DNA from: Exiguobacterium aurantiacum
GTDB taxonomy: Bacteria > Bacillota > Bacilli > Exiguobacteriales > Exiguobacteriaceae
Direction: 5' to 3'
Length of the DNA stretch: 64,000 bases
Assembly: GCF_024362205.1 (NCBI RefSeq)
Contig: NZ_CP101462.1
Location: 2,345,001 to 2,409,000 of the forward strand
The translations under genes were made by a program, and so were the position numbers. This document shows, piece by piece, positions 44,446 to 53,995 of the stretch (position 1 is the first letter of the stretch; each line of letters opens with the position of its first letter). The notes under the pieces were generated by a model. The model ran no database searches. It was not told the origin of the DNA and saw only the letters and a program-made list of their open reading frames with translations.

Positions 44446-44997
44446 TTATGCTTCGACGACATCGAGACGTCCCGTCGCAGGATCGATGACGAACCCATGG
44501 ACGTTCGTGCCCGGCGGCAAGAGCGGATGATTTTTGACGAGTCTGACCGAATTGACGACGTTCGCTTCGACCGAGTCAAACCCATGCAACCACTTCTCCA
44601 AGTCCATTCCTGACGACTTGAGTGTCTGGAGTGTCTGCGGTTCGATACCTCGACGTTCCATTTCCGCAATGACCGCGTTCGGGTCGATTGCCGCCATGCC
44701 GCAATCATAGTGCCCGATGACGATGACCTCTTCGGCCCCAAGCGCATACAGCGCGACGAGGATTGAACGCATGACCGATCCGAACGGATGTGACAATACG
44801 GCTCCCGCATTTTTGATGATCTTGGCATCCCCGTTTTTTAGTCCGAGGGCTTGAGGCAACAACGCCGTCAGACGTGTGTCCATACACGTTAAAATCACGA
44901 TTTTCTTATCGGGAAACTTGTCTGATACGAATTGCTCATATTGTTTCTCTGTTACGAATTTTTCATTGAACGCTAGCATTTCTTGAACGACTGACAT
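44446..44997 (-). CDS. beta-class carbonic anhydrase
   Basis: About 183 residues. Zinc ligands: Cys in CMDTRL near residue 37 with its Asp, and His and Cys in GHYDCGM near 93-97. It interconverts CO2 and bicarbonate in the cytoplasm and resembles B. subtilis YtiB. I start at ATG 44997, which has AAAGGAGGGG upstream; the frame is open to 45060 across the end of menA. It lies 20 bases after menA and is probably cotranscribed. MenB of many bacteria uses bicarbonate, so a link is possible but is only inference. Confidence 0.9.
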   Translation of the reverse strand: MSVVQEMLAFNEKFVTEKQYEQFVSDKFPDKKIVILTCMDTRLTALLPQALGLKNGDAKIIKNAGAVLSHPFGSVMRSILVALYALGAEEVIVIGHYDCGMAAIDPNAVIAEMERRGIEPQTLQTLKSSGMDLEKWLHGFDSVEANVVNSVRLVKNHPLLPPGTNVHGFVIDPATGRLDVVEA

Positions 44998-45017
44998 GTA
45001 GTTCCCCTCCTTTTTAT

Positions 45018-45917
45018 TCACGCGACCAACCGCGCGACCATCAACCCGATGACCATCCAAGCGCCGAACAACGTGTTCACTTTGGCGGTCATCGCCATTG
45101 CCGGCATCAATTCAGCCGGTTCACGTTTGACCCAGAAACGTTTCACTGCCCGGACCATGATTGGAACCGTGAATAGCGACAACAGCACCCACGGCGTCAC
45201 ACCAAATCCAAACACGGCGACGACGATACCAATAAGCGCCGCGATAAAGAATCCGGCCAAGACGAGAACGGCACGCCGATGTCCGACAAGACAAGCAATC
45301 GTTTTGCGTCCGTTCACTTTATCGTTATCCAAATCGCGAATGTTGTTCGCGAGCAAGATGGCCCCAATCAACAGCGCCATCGGGAATGACACGAGCAGCA
45401 ATTCTGTCGTCACCGTCCCGATTTGGATGAACCCCGAGATACCGATGATGACATAACCCATAAATAGACCGGCGACGATTTCCCCGAACGGCGTATAGGC
45501 GATTGGAAGCGGACCTCCCGTGTACAGGAATCCGACGACCATCGACAGCACACCGATCCAAATCAAATGCCAACTCGTTGAAGCCGCAATATAGAGCCCG
45601 AGCACAGCCGCCACCCCATACATCCCGAGCGCGATCCCGAGCACTTGTCCGGGTGTGAACCCATCACGTACGATCGAGCCACCGATTCCAATGGAACCTT
45701 CGTGGTCGAGTCCACGCTTGTAATCATAATATTCATTGAATAAATTCGTCGCGATTTGAATCAAGACCGAGGCGATGAGCATCGCTAAGAACAATCCCCA
45801 CTTCAACTCGACTTGCCCGAGGACGATGAACGTCCCTAACAGCACCGGTATAAAGCTCGCCGTCAACGTATGCGGGCGAATCATGCGCCAATACGCACCT
45901 TTCTCTCTCTTCTTCAT
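45018..45917 (-). CDS. menA: 1,4-dihydroxy-2-naphthoate prenyltransferase MenA
   Basis: A 299-residue UbiA-family membrane enzyme with about eight or nine helices that attaches the polyprenyl chain to dihydroxynaphthoate to make demethylmenaquinone. The Mg/prenyl-diphosphate motif is FNEYYDYKRGLDHE near residues 63-76, and the second Asp motif is NNIRDLDNDKVNGRKT near 188. GGAGGGAAG stands before the ATG. It is divergent from the menF operon, completing the pathway except MenG, which is not in the window. Confidence 0.94.
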   Translation of the reverse strand: MKKREKGAYWRMIRPHTLTASFIPVLLGTFIVLGQVELKWGLFLAMLIASVLIQIATNLFNEYYDYKRGLDHEGSIGIGGSIVRDGFTPGQVLGIALGMYGVAAVLGLYIAASTSWHLIWIGVLSMVVGFLYTGGPLPIAYTPFGEIVAGLFMGYVIIGISGFIQIGTVTTELLLVSFPMALLIGAILLANNIRDLDNDKVNGRKTIACLVGHRRAVLVLAGFFIAALIGIVVAVFGFGVTPWVLLSLFTVPIMVRAVKRFWVKREPAELMPAMAMTAKVNTLFGAWMVIGLMVARLVA

Positions 45918-45936
45918 GCACTTCCCTCCCTTCGTT

Positions 45937-45966
45937 AGTTTACGTCTCTTTGAAAAAAACTGTCAA
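45937..45966 (-). promoter_or_regulatory. sigma-A promoter of menA
   Basis: Minus strand: TTGACA (45966-45961), 18 bases, TAAACT (45942-45937), 20 bases before the menA start. Confidence 0.65.
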
Positions 45967-46083
45967 TGCCCGCCGCTCGGACGGCTCCCTTCACTTTCTC
46001 GAGCATTTGACGGCCAGTTCTATCCTGAAGTCATGATACACTAAAGAATGAGAATTCCATTGGATTGAGGAGGCTTTTCTTTC

Positions 46084-47469
46084 ATGCCAGATACTCAAAC
46101 ACACATTAAACAACGAATCGAGCAAGCCCATAAACGGGCACGTGCTTGGCAACGACCGGTGATTGCCTCGTACACGTGGGAAATCCCTTCGTTCGACGCG
46201 TTCCATATCATTCGAAACACGGAAACGTCCCATTATTATTTTTCGACGCCCGACCGCTCTCTCGAGATGCTCGGATGTGCCGATGCGCTCGTGTTGACGG
46301 CTTCTGGTCCCGAACGGTTCCAACGGTTGCAGTACGATTGGAGCTTGCACCGACGCGACGTCGATGCGGTCATTTACGCGTTCTCCGGTTTCTCGTTCGA
46401 CACGTTCGTCCGTCCCCAAAAAAATATGTGGGAAGCGTTCGGCGAAGCGTCATTGGTGGTGCCAAAATTTCTATACCGCCGTTCGGGTGACAAGCACACG
46501 TTGACCGTTTCAACGCTCGTCTCCGCGAAACGTTCGGTCGAACAATATTTGATTCAATTGGCCGATCAACTCGCCCAGTTCAACGCGTTGCACGCGCCTG
46601 ACGAACAGACACCGACCTACTCACAGGTCAAAGATGGTGTCGACCATTTCAAATCGAGTTTCCAACAAGCTAAACTAAACATCACCGAAGAACGCGTCGA
46701 GAAAATCGTCATCGCCCGGGAAGAGATTTATCAGACATCAGAAGAGCCGTTCCCGTTCGCGACGACGCTACGCCACTTGTCAGAACATCAGACGGGCAGT
46801 TACGTCTTCTTGTATCAACCGAAACGAGAGATTGGATTTTTCGGAGCGACCCCCGAACGGCTCGTCAAAAAACAAGGACCGTACATCGAAACGGCCGCCA
46901 TCGCCGGGACGATCAAGCGACCGGACACCGAAATTGAATCGGATGTAGCCAAACAGACGTTGCTCCACGATGCGAAAAATCTAGAGGAGCACCAAATCGT
47001 CGTGAAGGACATCAAGAACGCCCTTACGCCATACGCCGCCACCATCAAAGCACCAGAGTCGCCGCGCATTTTGGAGAACCGGTCAGTGTTCCATCTGCAC
47101 ACACCGATTCAAGCGACGCTCGACACGAATGCGTCCTTACTATCGATCATCGAGTCGCTCCACCCGACACCAGCGCTTGGCGGATCGCCGAAACGGACGT
47201 CCGTCCGTTTGTTGCGTGAGATTGAGCGGTTCGACCGCGGTTGGTACGGTTCGCCGTTCGGCTGGTTGAATACGGAAGGGGAAGGCGAGTTCGTCGTCTC
47301 CATCCGGTCGGCGCTCGTCCACCATCAATTCGTGGCGCTATACGCAGGCTGTGGAATCGTCCAAGAGTCTGAACTCGAAGCGGAGCTCGCCGAAACGGAA
47401 ATCAAGCTCAGTCCAATCAAGCAAGCACTTGGATTGGACAAAGTACGCGCAGGAGGCAATGAAGCATGA
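46084..47469 (+). CDS. menF: isochorismate synthase MenF
   Basis: A 461-residue chorismate-utilising enzyme that isomerises chorismate to isochorismate, first step of menaquinone synthesis. Family blocks are IVIAREEIY near 208, FLYQPKREIGFFGATPERLVKK near 241, IAGTIKRPD near 277, LHPTPALGGSPK near 358 and the C-terminal AGCGIVQESELEAELAETEIKLSP. GGAGG stands ten bases before the ATG. It overlaps menD by four bases. Confidence 0.94.
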   Translation: MPDTQTHIKQRIEQAHKRARAWQRPVIASYTWEIPSFDAFHIIRNTETSHYYFSTPDRSLEMLGCADALVLTASGPERFQRLQYDWSLHRRDVDAVIYAFSGFSFDTFVRPQKNMWEAFGEASLVVPKFLYRRSGDKHTLTVSTLVSAKRSVEQYLIQLADQLAQFNALHAPDEQTPTYSQVKDGVDHFKSSFQQAKLNITEERVEKIVIAREEIYQTSEEPFPFATTLRHLSEHQTGSYVFLYQPKREIGFFGATPERLVKKQGPYIETAAIAGTIKRPDTEIESDVAKQTLLHDAKNLEEHQIVVKDIKNALTPYAATIKAPESPRILENRSVFHLHTPIQATLDTNASLLSIIESLHPTPALGGSPKRTSVRLLREIERFDRGWYGSPFGWLNTEGEGEFVVSIRSALVHHQFVALYAGCGIVQESELEAELAETEIKLSPIKQALGLDKVRAGGNEA

Positions 47470-49115
47470 ATGAAACGTTAACGGATTGGGTCGCCTGTAT
47501 GGTGAATCGGCTTGTCGAGCAAGGCATCGAGGATATCGTCATCAGTCCCGGTTCGCGATCGACACCGCTAGCCATGGCCGCTTATCTTCATCCGGGCGTC
47601 CGGCATCATATCATCGTCGACGAACGGTCGGCTGCCTTTTTCGCACTCGGCTTGACTCGTTCGCAGTCATCGTTACGTCCGGTCGCGCTGATCTGCACGA
47701 GCGGTACTGCCGCCACCAACTACTTTTCGGCGGTTGCCGAGGCGAACATCTCGCAACTGCCGCTCGTTGTGCTGACGACCGATCGGCCGCACGAACTCCG
47801 GAACGTCGGGGCACCTCAAGCGATTGACCAAGTCCGACTGTACGGCGAACACGTCAAAGCGAGCGTCGACCTTCCCGTTCCTGAAGCAGCGAGCCAGCGC
47901 TACATGGAACAGACAGTCGCCCGGCTCGTCCGGACGAGCATGCATCCGCCGTTCGGTCCGGTCCATGTGAACATCCCGTTCCGCGAACCGTTGTTGCCGG
48001 ATATCGAACGCTTGACGTCACTGCTTGACGGGAGCACCGAATTGTCTGAACCGACCTATCTCAAGCCGACAGCAGGTGACGTGAATCGATTCAAACAAGA
48101 AATCGATGTCGAGCGTCTCGCCTTCCTCGTCGGTCCCGGGACCCCGGCATCATGGCTCGAACCGATTTATAAGACGGCACGGACGCATCACATCCCGATT
48201 TTTGCCGACCCGTTAAGCGGGATGCGCCGGTTTGACCACGTGCTGACGAACTATGACGCTTGGCTCGCGAGCGAGCATCGCACGGAATGGACGCCTGACT
48301 CGGTCGTCCGGTTCGGGGCCGCCCCCGTCTCAAAACGGCTAAATCAGTGGCTTCATGACGTCCCATACGTCTTGGTCGAACAACCGGGATCGTTCCGCGA
48401 CCCGTCGAACAGCGCCACAGTCGTGTATGGAGATGCGATTGATTACGTGGCCACTATCGACAAAACATATGATGCCGACTTACTCGACCGTTTTGTATTG
48501 TTCGAACGCGTCGCCGAGGCCGCAAAACCTGCTTTGAGCGGAGAAAGCGCATTGACGCGTCACTTGCTGGCGTCACGTCTCGACCGCATCTTCGTCAGCA
48601 ACAGCATGCCGATTCGTGATATCGATACAACGCTCTCAGCCGGTCAATCGATTGACGTCCTTGCCAACCGCGGGGCGAACGGGATTGACGGCATCATCTC
48701 GAGCGCGCTCGGCGCTTGTTACGATACGGACAAAGCCGCCCTCTTGATTGGCGACTTGGCGTTCTATCACGACAGCAACGCCTTGCAACTCGTCAAATCA
48801 CACCCAGGCTCATTCTCTATCGTCGTCGTCAATAACGACGGTGGCGGCATCTTCTCTTTCTTGCCACAAGCTTCAATCGCACCGCAAATGTTCGAAGATT
48901 TGTTCGGGACACCGCTCCACTTGAACTTGCGTGGGTTCGCCGAGACGTATGGACTCAGCTACCGCTTGCTCGAGCATCCTGAAGATGTCACGGAAGCCAT
49001 TGAAGCAGGCGTCCAACTGATCGAATTTCCGTCTGACCGCGTCGCAAACGTGGCCGAACACCGTCGTTGGACCGCTTCACTCACGGACCGCTTGACGACG
49101 GAGAACGAGTCGTGA
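47466..49115 (+). CDS. menD: SEPHCHC synthase MenD
   Basis: A 549-residue thiamine-diphosphate enzyme that joins 2-oxoglutarate to isochorismate with CO2 release. The N-terminal ISPGSRSTPLA block is near residue 22, and the C-terminal ThDP site is LIGDLAFYHDSNAL...NNDGGG near 437-463. It begins within the menF stop (ATGA) and ends in TGATG with menH, so the three are coupled. Confidence 0.95.
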   Translation: MNETLTDWVACMVNRLVEQGIEDIVISPGSRSTPLAMAAYLHPGVRHHIIVDERSAAFFALGLTRSQSSLRPVALICTSGTAATNYFSAVAEANISQLPLVVLTTDRPHELRNVGAPQAIDQVRLYGEHVKASVDLPVPEAASQRYMEQTVARLVRTSMHPPFGPVHVNIPFREPLLPDIERLTSLLDGSTELSEPTYLKPTAGDVNRFKQEIDVERLAFLVGPGTPASWLEPIYKTARTHHIPIFADPLSGMRRFDHVLTNYDAWLASEHRTEWTPDSVVRFGAAPVSKRLNQWLHDVPYVLVEQPGSFRDPSNSATVVYGDAIDYVATIDKTYDADLLDRFVLFERVAEAAKPALSGESALTRHLLASRLDRIFVSNSMPIRDIDTTLSAGQSIDVLANRGANGIDGIISSALGACYDTDKAALLIGDLAFYHDSNALQLVKSHPGSFSIVVVNNDGGGIFSFLPQASIAPQMFEDLFGTPLHLNLRGFAETYGLSYRLLEHPEDVTEAIEAGVQLIEFPSDRVANVAEHRRWTASLTDRLTTENES

Positions 49116-49888
49116 TGCGTTCGCTACGTGGCATCAACTATGAAGTGTTCGAACATGGCAGCGGCCGGCCGGTGTTGGTACTGCACGGGTTCACCGGGAG
49201 TGCGGGCTGGCTCTCTTACTTTCCAGAGCTGCCCGTCCGCCTCGTCGCCCCGACACTGTTACAACATGGCAACACAGGCCATCAGCCGGTTGAGCGTGCC
49301 AAGATGAGTCAACAGATTAAAGACTTGTCGGCGCTCCTCGACACGGCCGACGGTCCGTGGACGGTCGTCGGGTACTCGCTCGGCGGTCGCATCGGCATGA
49401 CACTCGCCGCTTGTGATCATCGGGTCGCTCATTTCATCGGGATTAGCACGACACCTGGGCTCGACGCGGCCGAACGTCGACAACGCCGGCTTCAAGACGA
49501 AAAGCTCGCCGAATTCATCGAGCAAGAAGGGCTTGAGGCGTTCGTCAATCGTTGGGAACGGCTCCCGCTCTGGCATCAGACCGACGAGATGCGTGCCGCC
49601 CTTCGTCCTGAGCGGTTGGCCCAACATCCGACCGCACTCGCGGACAGCCTTCGCTCCATCGGGACAGGCAGTATGCCTTCGCTTTGGTCGTGCCTTGACC
49701 GTTTGCCCCGCACCGATTTGATCGTCGGGGAGCACGATGTGAAGTTTCAACAAATCGCGCGGAATATGCAGTTGATCCGTCCCGATATTGAAATTCATGA
49801 AATTTCGGACGCATCTCATGCTCCACATATCGAGAATGCCCAACAATTTGGTACAATGATAGAGAAATTGATTTTAGGGGGAATTTAA
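49115..49888 (+). CDS. menH: SHCHC synthase MenH
   Basis: About 257 residues, alpha/beta hydrolase fold. Nucleophile Ser in GYSLGGR near 87, His in DASHAPHIEN near 235, acid Asp in VGEHDVKF near 208. It eliminates pyruvate to give SHCHC. The ATG overlaps the menD stop; a GTG three bases earlier is equally open and has GGAG eight bases upstream, so the exact start is uncertain by one codon. menB follows directly. Confidence 0.9.
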   Translation: MRSLRGINYEVFEHGSGRPVLVLHGFTGSAGWLSYFPELPVRLVAPTLLQHGNTGHQPVERAKMSQQIKDLSALLDTADGPWTVVGYSLGGRIGMTLAACDHRVAHFIGISTTPGLDAAERRQRRLQDEKLAEFIEQEGLEAFVNRWERLPLWHQTDEMRAALRPERLAQHPTALADSLRSIGTGSMPSLWSCLDRLPRTDLIVGEHDVKFQQIARNMQLIRPDIEIHEISDASHAPHIENAQQFGTMIEKLILGGI

Positions 49889-50713
49889 ATGGAATCAGTA
49901 GCAAACTGGACATCGGTCCGCACGTACGAAGATATTAAGTACGAGAAGTGGAATGGCATCGCCAAAATCACCATCAACCGCCCGGAAGTACGGAACGCGT
50001 TCCGTCCACTCACGGTCAACGAGCTCATCGACGCGTTCGCCCGCGCCCGTGACGATAAAGAAGTCGGCGCCATCATCTTGACTGGTGAAGGTGATCAAGC
50101 CTTCTGCTCAGGCGGCGACCAAAAAGTACGCGGCCACGGCGGCTACGTCGGTGACGACGAGATTCCACGCTTGAACGTCCTCGACCTTCAACGCTTGATT
50201 CGCGTCATCCCGAAACCGGTCATCGCCATGGTAGCCGGTTACGCGATCGGTGGCGGACACGTCTTGCACGTCGTCTGTGACTTGACGATTGCAGCTGACA
50301 ACGCCCGTTTCGGTCAAACTGGACCAAAAGTGGGATCGTTCGATGCCGGTTATGGTTCTGGTTACTTGGCTCGTATCATCGGCCACAAGAAAGCGCGTGA
50401 GATCTGGTACCTTTGCCGTCAATACGACGCGCAGCAAGCACTTGACATGGGACTCGTCAACACGGTCGTCCCACTCGAGCAACTTGAAGCTGAAACGATT
50501 CAATGGTGCCAAGAGATTTTGCAACACTCTCCGACGGCACTTCGCTTCTTGAAAGCAGCGATGAACGCCGACACGGACGGCCTCGCAGGACTTCAACAGC
50601 TTGCCGGCGACGCGACGCTTCTCTACTACACGACAGACGAAGCGAAAGAAGGACGCGACGCTTTCAAAGAAAAACGCGATCCAGACTTCGGTCAGTTCCC
50701 ACGTTTCCCGTAA
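49889..50713 (+). CDS. menB: 1,4-dihydroxy-2-naphthoyl-CoA synthase MenB
   Basis: A 274-residue crotonase-fold enzyme that closes the ring of o-succinylbenzoyl-CoA. Oxyanion-hole and active-site segments are [21 protein letters not shown] near 72-92, [12 protein letters not shown] near 118 and [23 protein letters not shown] near 145. The GQTG form is that of the bicarbonate-dependent class, as in E. coli. The ATG touches the menH stop; GGGGG lies seven bases before it. A strong terminator follows, between menB and menE. Confidence 0.95.
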   Translation: MESVANWTSVRTYEDIKYEKWNGIAKITINRPEVRNAFRPLTVNELIDAFARARDDKEVGAIILTGEGDQAFCSGGDQKVRGHGGYVGDDEIPRLNVLDLQRLIRVIPKPVIAMVAGYAIGGGHVLHVVCDLTIAADNARFGQTGPKVGSFDAGYGSGYLARIIGHKKAREIWYLCRQYDAQQALDMGLVNTVVPLEQLEAETIQWCQEILQHSPTALRFLKAAMNADTDGLAGLQQLAGDATLLYYTTDEAKEGRDAFKEKRDPDFGQFPRFP

Positions 50714-50720
50714 ATCGACA

Positions 50721-50749
50721 AAGAGTAGCGACTTCGCTACTCTTTTTTT
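50721..50749 (+). terminator. intrinsic terminator between menB and menE
   Basis: Stem GAGTAGCG/CGCTACTC with loop ACTT, then T7. The GGAGGT of menE begins directly after the T run. It would stop most menB transcripts yet leaves no room for a separate promoter. Confidence 0.85.
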
Positions 50750-50762
50750 GGAGGTCCTGATG

Positions 50763-52133
50763 ATGAATCGTTATGTGACACAACACCCACGTGACGCCAT
50801 GGCACTCGTCACTGCGTCCGGCAGTTTGACGTGGGCCGAGTTAAGCGAAGAGAGCGCCCGCTTGGCCCACTTTTTAAACCGGATCGCACCCGAAGCGCGC
50901 CATATCGGGTTATTCGCCGCGAACAGCGCCGATTACGTCGTCGCCGTCCACGCTGTCCAGTCACTCGGGAAAGTGCTCGTCCCGCTCAACACCCGGTTGA
51001 CGATGAGCGAACTGATGGGACAAATCGAAACGGCCGATGTCGACGTATTGCTCGTCGACGAATCGATTGAGCTCCCGATTGCGCAATTCGAAGTGACGTC
51101 ACGAGATGAGGCGTCACTCACCACACCGCACGAATGGACAGACGATGAAGTCATGTCGCTCATGTTCACCTCGGGCACGACGGGACGGGCTAAAGCCGTC
51201 CAACAGACGTTCGGCAATCACATCGCGAGCGCCGAGGCGGCCAAGGCACACCTCGGATATGGGCCGAGCGACCAGATGCTCATCGTGACCCCGTTGTTTC
51301 ATATGAGCGGGCTCGCGCAAGTGTATCGGAGCGCCCGTTTCGGATCGACGCTTTATGTCGAACCGAAGTTTGATATCGCCCGGACTCTCGAATTGATTGC
51401 GACGGAACGAATCACCCACATCTCACTTGTCGCCGTCATGCTAAAACGGCTCCTCGAAGCCGGTCTCTTGCGCCATCAGTTACGGCTCCTGCTCGTCGGC
51501 GGTGGTCCCGTGCCCCGCCCGCTGCTCGAAGAAGCCGAGCGTCGGCAGTTGCCGGTCGCTCAGACGTACGGGATGACCGAGACTTGCTCACAAGTGGCGA
51601 CGCTCTTGCCGTCCGAGGCGCTCGCCTACATCGGTTCAAGCGGCCAAGCGATCGCGCCGACCCAACTTCGCATCAATGCGGAGGGGGAAATCGAAGTGAA
51701 CGGTCCGACGGTGACCCCGGGTTATTATAAACAACCTGAGGCCGACGCCTGGACGGACGACGGTTATTGGCAGACCGGCGACCTCGGAACAATGACGGAC
51801 GGTTATTTGTACGTCCATGACCGCCGCAGTGATTTGATCATCTCTGGTGGCGAGAACATTTATCCGGCCGAAATCGAGAGCGTACTGTTGCGGTGCCCTG
51901 GCATCGAAGACGTCGGAGTCATCGGACGGCCCGACCCGACCTGGGGAGCGGTACCCGTCGCGTTCACGGTCGGGGCATTCGACATCGATGAAGCGAAACA
52001 ATTGTTGCATGACCGATTGGCAACGTACAAGCATCCGAAAGCATGGGTCGCAGTCGATGCTCTCCCCCGTAACGCCAACGGTAAATTGATGCGCCATCGC
52101 TTAAAGGAGGCCGACCATGATTCAACGCGCTGA
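50763..52133 (+). CDS. menE: o-succinylbenzoate-CoA ligase MenE
   Basis: About 456 residues, adenylate-forming enzyme. AMP-binding P-loop is MFTSGTTGRAKAV near 137, with YGMTETCSQ near 270, TGDLGTM near 338 and the catalytic Lys in NANGKLMRHRL near the C-terminus. It activates o-succinylbenzoate to its CoA ester. GGAGGT lies eight bases before the ATG at 50763 (another ATG three bases earlier). It overlaps menC by 17 bases. Confidence 0.93.
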   Translation: MNRYVTQHPRDAMALVTASGSLTWAELSEESARLAHFLNRIAPEARHIGLFAANSADYVVAVHAVQSLGKVLVPLNTRLTMSELMGQIETADVDVLLVDESIELPIAQFEVTSRDEASLTTPHEWTDDEVMSLMFTSGTTGRAKAVQQTFGNHIASAEAAKAHLGYGPSDQMLIVTPLFHMSGLAQVYRSARFGSTLYVEPKFDIARTLELIATERITHISLVAVMLKRLLEAGLLRHQLRLLLVGGGPVPRPLLEEAERRQLPVAQTYGMTETCSQVATLLPSEALAYIGSSGQAIAPTQLRINAEGEIEVNGPTVTPGYYKQPEADAWTDDGYWQTGDLGTMTDGYLYVHDRRSDLIISGGENIYPAEIESVLLRCPGIEDVGVIGRPDPTWGAVPVAFTVGAFDIDEAKQLLHDRLATYKHPKAWVAVDALPRNANGKLMRHRLKEADHDSTR

Positions 52134-53184
52134 TCTATATATCGTCCCCCTCACGTTCAAACACCCGATCGTGACCGCCCACGCCGTGTTGACGACGAGG
52201 CGGACGGTCATTCTCCGTTTAGAGACGAATGACGGTGTAGTCGGGTATGGGGAAGGGGTAGCGTTCGAGACCCCATGGTATACGGCCGAGACCGTCCGCT
52301 CCGTCATCGATACTTCCGCTTTGATTGTCCAACTGTTGAAAGGGATGACGTTGTCCGCTGCCTCGTTCGGCAATCATGTCAGTTCTATCATCGGCCATCC
52401 GATGGCGAAAGCGATGTGGGAGAGCGCCCTTTGGGAAATTGAGGCCGCTCGCGCGAACATGTCGTTAAAACAATACGTCCAAGCCGGCGACGCCGTAGCG
52501 TGCGGCCGGACCATTGGCATCGGTCTCTTGAGTCAAACGTTGAACTCTATCGAGTCTGCGCTCGCCTCCGGATTTGAACGCATCAAATTAAAAGCGTCCC
52601 CGCATGAACTGCTTCCTGCGCTCAGTGAGATTCGTAGCGTCTTTCCAAAGGCCCCACTCATGATCGATTTGAACGGAAGCGGCTCGGAACAACCGCTCGA
52701 GTGGTTCGAGGCGTTAGATTCCTATCGTCTCTTGATGATTGAACAACCGTATCCGAGTGAACATTGGGTCGCATCGGCCGATTTACAGACGAGACTCGAG
52801 ACCCCGATTTGCCTCGATGAATCAATCAGTTCAACCCAAGACGTGACGACGATGAACCGACTCCAAGCCGGCCGCATCGTCAATATCAAACCGGCCCGTG
52901 TCGGCGGGTTGAACGCGGCGCTCGCGATTCGCGACAGCGGCACGCCGTATTGGGTCGGCGGTATGTACGAGTCTTCAATCGGTCGTTATCACACGCTCTT
53001 ATTCGCCTCGTTGAGCGGATCCGCCTATCCCGCTGATATGGCCGGAACGAGCGCTTATTTCGAGACCGATTTGCTCGATACCCCGCTCGAGGTCGAGAAC
53101 GGACAGTTGCTGCTTCCCGACCAGGTCGCACCGGATTGGATGACCATCGAGCAACTGAGCGAACAGACGACCCGACTCTTGTGA
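52117..53184 (+). CDS. menC: o-succinylbenzoate synthase MenC
   Basis: A 355-residue enolase-superfamily dehydratase that forms o-succinylbenzoate. Catalytic Lys in RIKLKAS near 154, metal ligands Asp in MIDLNG near 184, Glu in MIEQPY near 210 and Asp in CLDESIS near 235, and Lys in VNIKPARVGG near 259. The start overlaps menE, with AAAGGAGG before the ATG. It completes the pathway to DHNA in this cluster, apart from menA on the other strand. Confidence 0.94.
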   Translation: MIQRADLYIVPLTFKHPIVTAHAVLTTRRTVILRLETNDGVVGYGEGVAFETPWYTAETVRSVIDTSALIVQLLKGMTLSAASFGNHVSSIIGHPMAKAMWESALWEIEAARANMSLKQYVQAGDAVACGRTIGIGLLSQTLNSIESALASGFERIKLKASPHELLPALSEIRSVFPKAPLMIDLNGSGSEQPLEWFEALDSYRLLMIEQPYPSEHWVASADLQTRLETPICLDESISSTQDVTTMNRLQAGRIVNIKPARVGGLNAALAIRDSGTPYWVGGMYESSIGRYHTLLFASLSGSAYPADMAGTSAYFETDLLDTPLEVENGQLLLPDQVAPDWMTIEQLSEQTTRLL

Positions 53185-53193
53185 AAACTCCGC

Positions 53194-53229
53194 AAAAAAA
53201 GGCGGCAGACCTCGTGTCTGCCGCCTTTT
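53194..53229. terminator. convergent terminator menC / map
   Basis: Stem GGCGGCAGAC/GTCTGCCGCC with a five-base loop, A7 left and T4 right. Confidence 0.88.
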
Positions 53230-53234
53230 CATCA

Positions 53235-53984
53235 TTAACGGAACGTACCCGTCAATACTTCATATCCGTCTTTTGTGACGATGACCGTGTGCTCGAACTG
53301 CGAGACGAGGCTATTATTCAGGGTGAACAACGACCAGCCGTCCTCTTCCGATTGATAAACGACCTCGTCTTGTGTCGAGATGAACGTCTCGACGGCGATG
53401 ACTTGACCTTCTTTCAAGATGTCGTTCTCTTCACGGCTATAGTAGTTCGAGATCGTCTCCGGCTCACCGTGGAGGGTGCGACCGAGGCCATGTCCCGCCA
53501 AGTTACGGATGACCGTGAAGCCGTTTTTGCGGGCGTCTGCGTAAATCGCTTTGCCGATTTGGTTGACCTTGACGCCTGCCTTCACTTTGCTGAGACCTGC
53601 TTCGAGCGACGTCAACGACACTTCGACCAGGCGCTCGTGTTTAGCTGACTTTGGCGTACCGGCAATGACCGTGCGACCTGTATCGGCATAATAGCCGTCT
53701 TTCACGGCCGATACGTCGACGTTTACCACGTCGCCGTCTTCGATGACGAGGTCGCCCGGAATGCCGTGGGCTGCCACTTCATTAATGGAGATGCACGTGT
53801 AACCCGGAAACTCATACATCGTGATCGGGGCCGAGGCGGCTCCTTCTGTTTCCAAAACACGTTGTCCAATCTCATCCAATTGTTTCGTCGTCATACCCGG
53901 TTTGACCGCTTTCGCCATCTCGTCGCGCGCCAAGGCGACGATTCGCCCAATCTCACGCAATGCATCGTAATCATAATCTAACAT
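53235..53984 (-). CDS. map: methionine aminopeptidase (YflG/MapB-like)
   Basis: A 249-residue type I enzyme that removes N-terminal Met. Metal ligands: two Asp in VNVDVSAVKDGYYADTGRT near 96-108, His in GHGLGRTLHGEP near 170, and Glu in VIAVETFIS near 203 and in FEHTVIV near 235. Length and form match the second B. subtilis enzyme YflG rather than the ribosomal-cluster MapA. I start at ATG 53984 behind AGAGGG. The YkuI-like gene lies just upstream on the same strand, 11 bases away, so they probably share a transcript. Confidence 0.92.
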   Translation of the reverse strand: MLDYDYDALREIGRIVALARDEMAKAVKPGMTTKQLDEIGQRVLETEGAASAPITMYEFPGYTCISINEVAAHGIPGDLVIEDGDVVNVDVSAVKDGYYADTGRTVIAGTPKSAKHERLVEVSLTSLEAGLSKVKAGVKVNQIGKAIYADARKNGFTVIRNLAGHGLGRTLHGEPETISNYYSREENDILKEGQVIAVETFISTQDEVVYQSEEDGWSLFTLNNSLVSQFEHTVIVTKDGYEVLTGTFR

Positions 53985-53995
53985 CGTTTTCCCTC

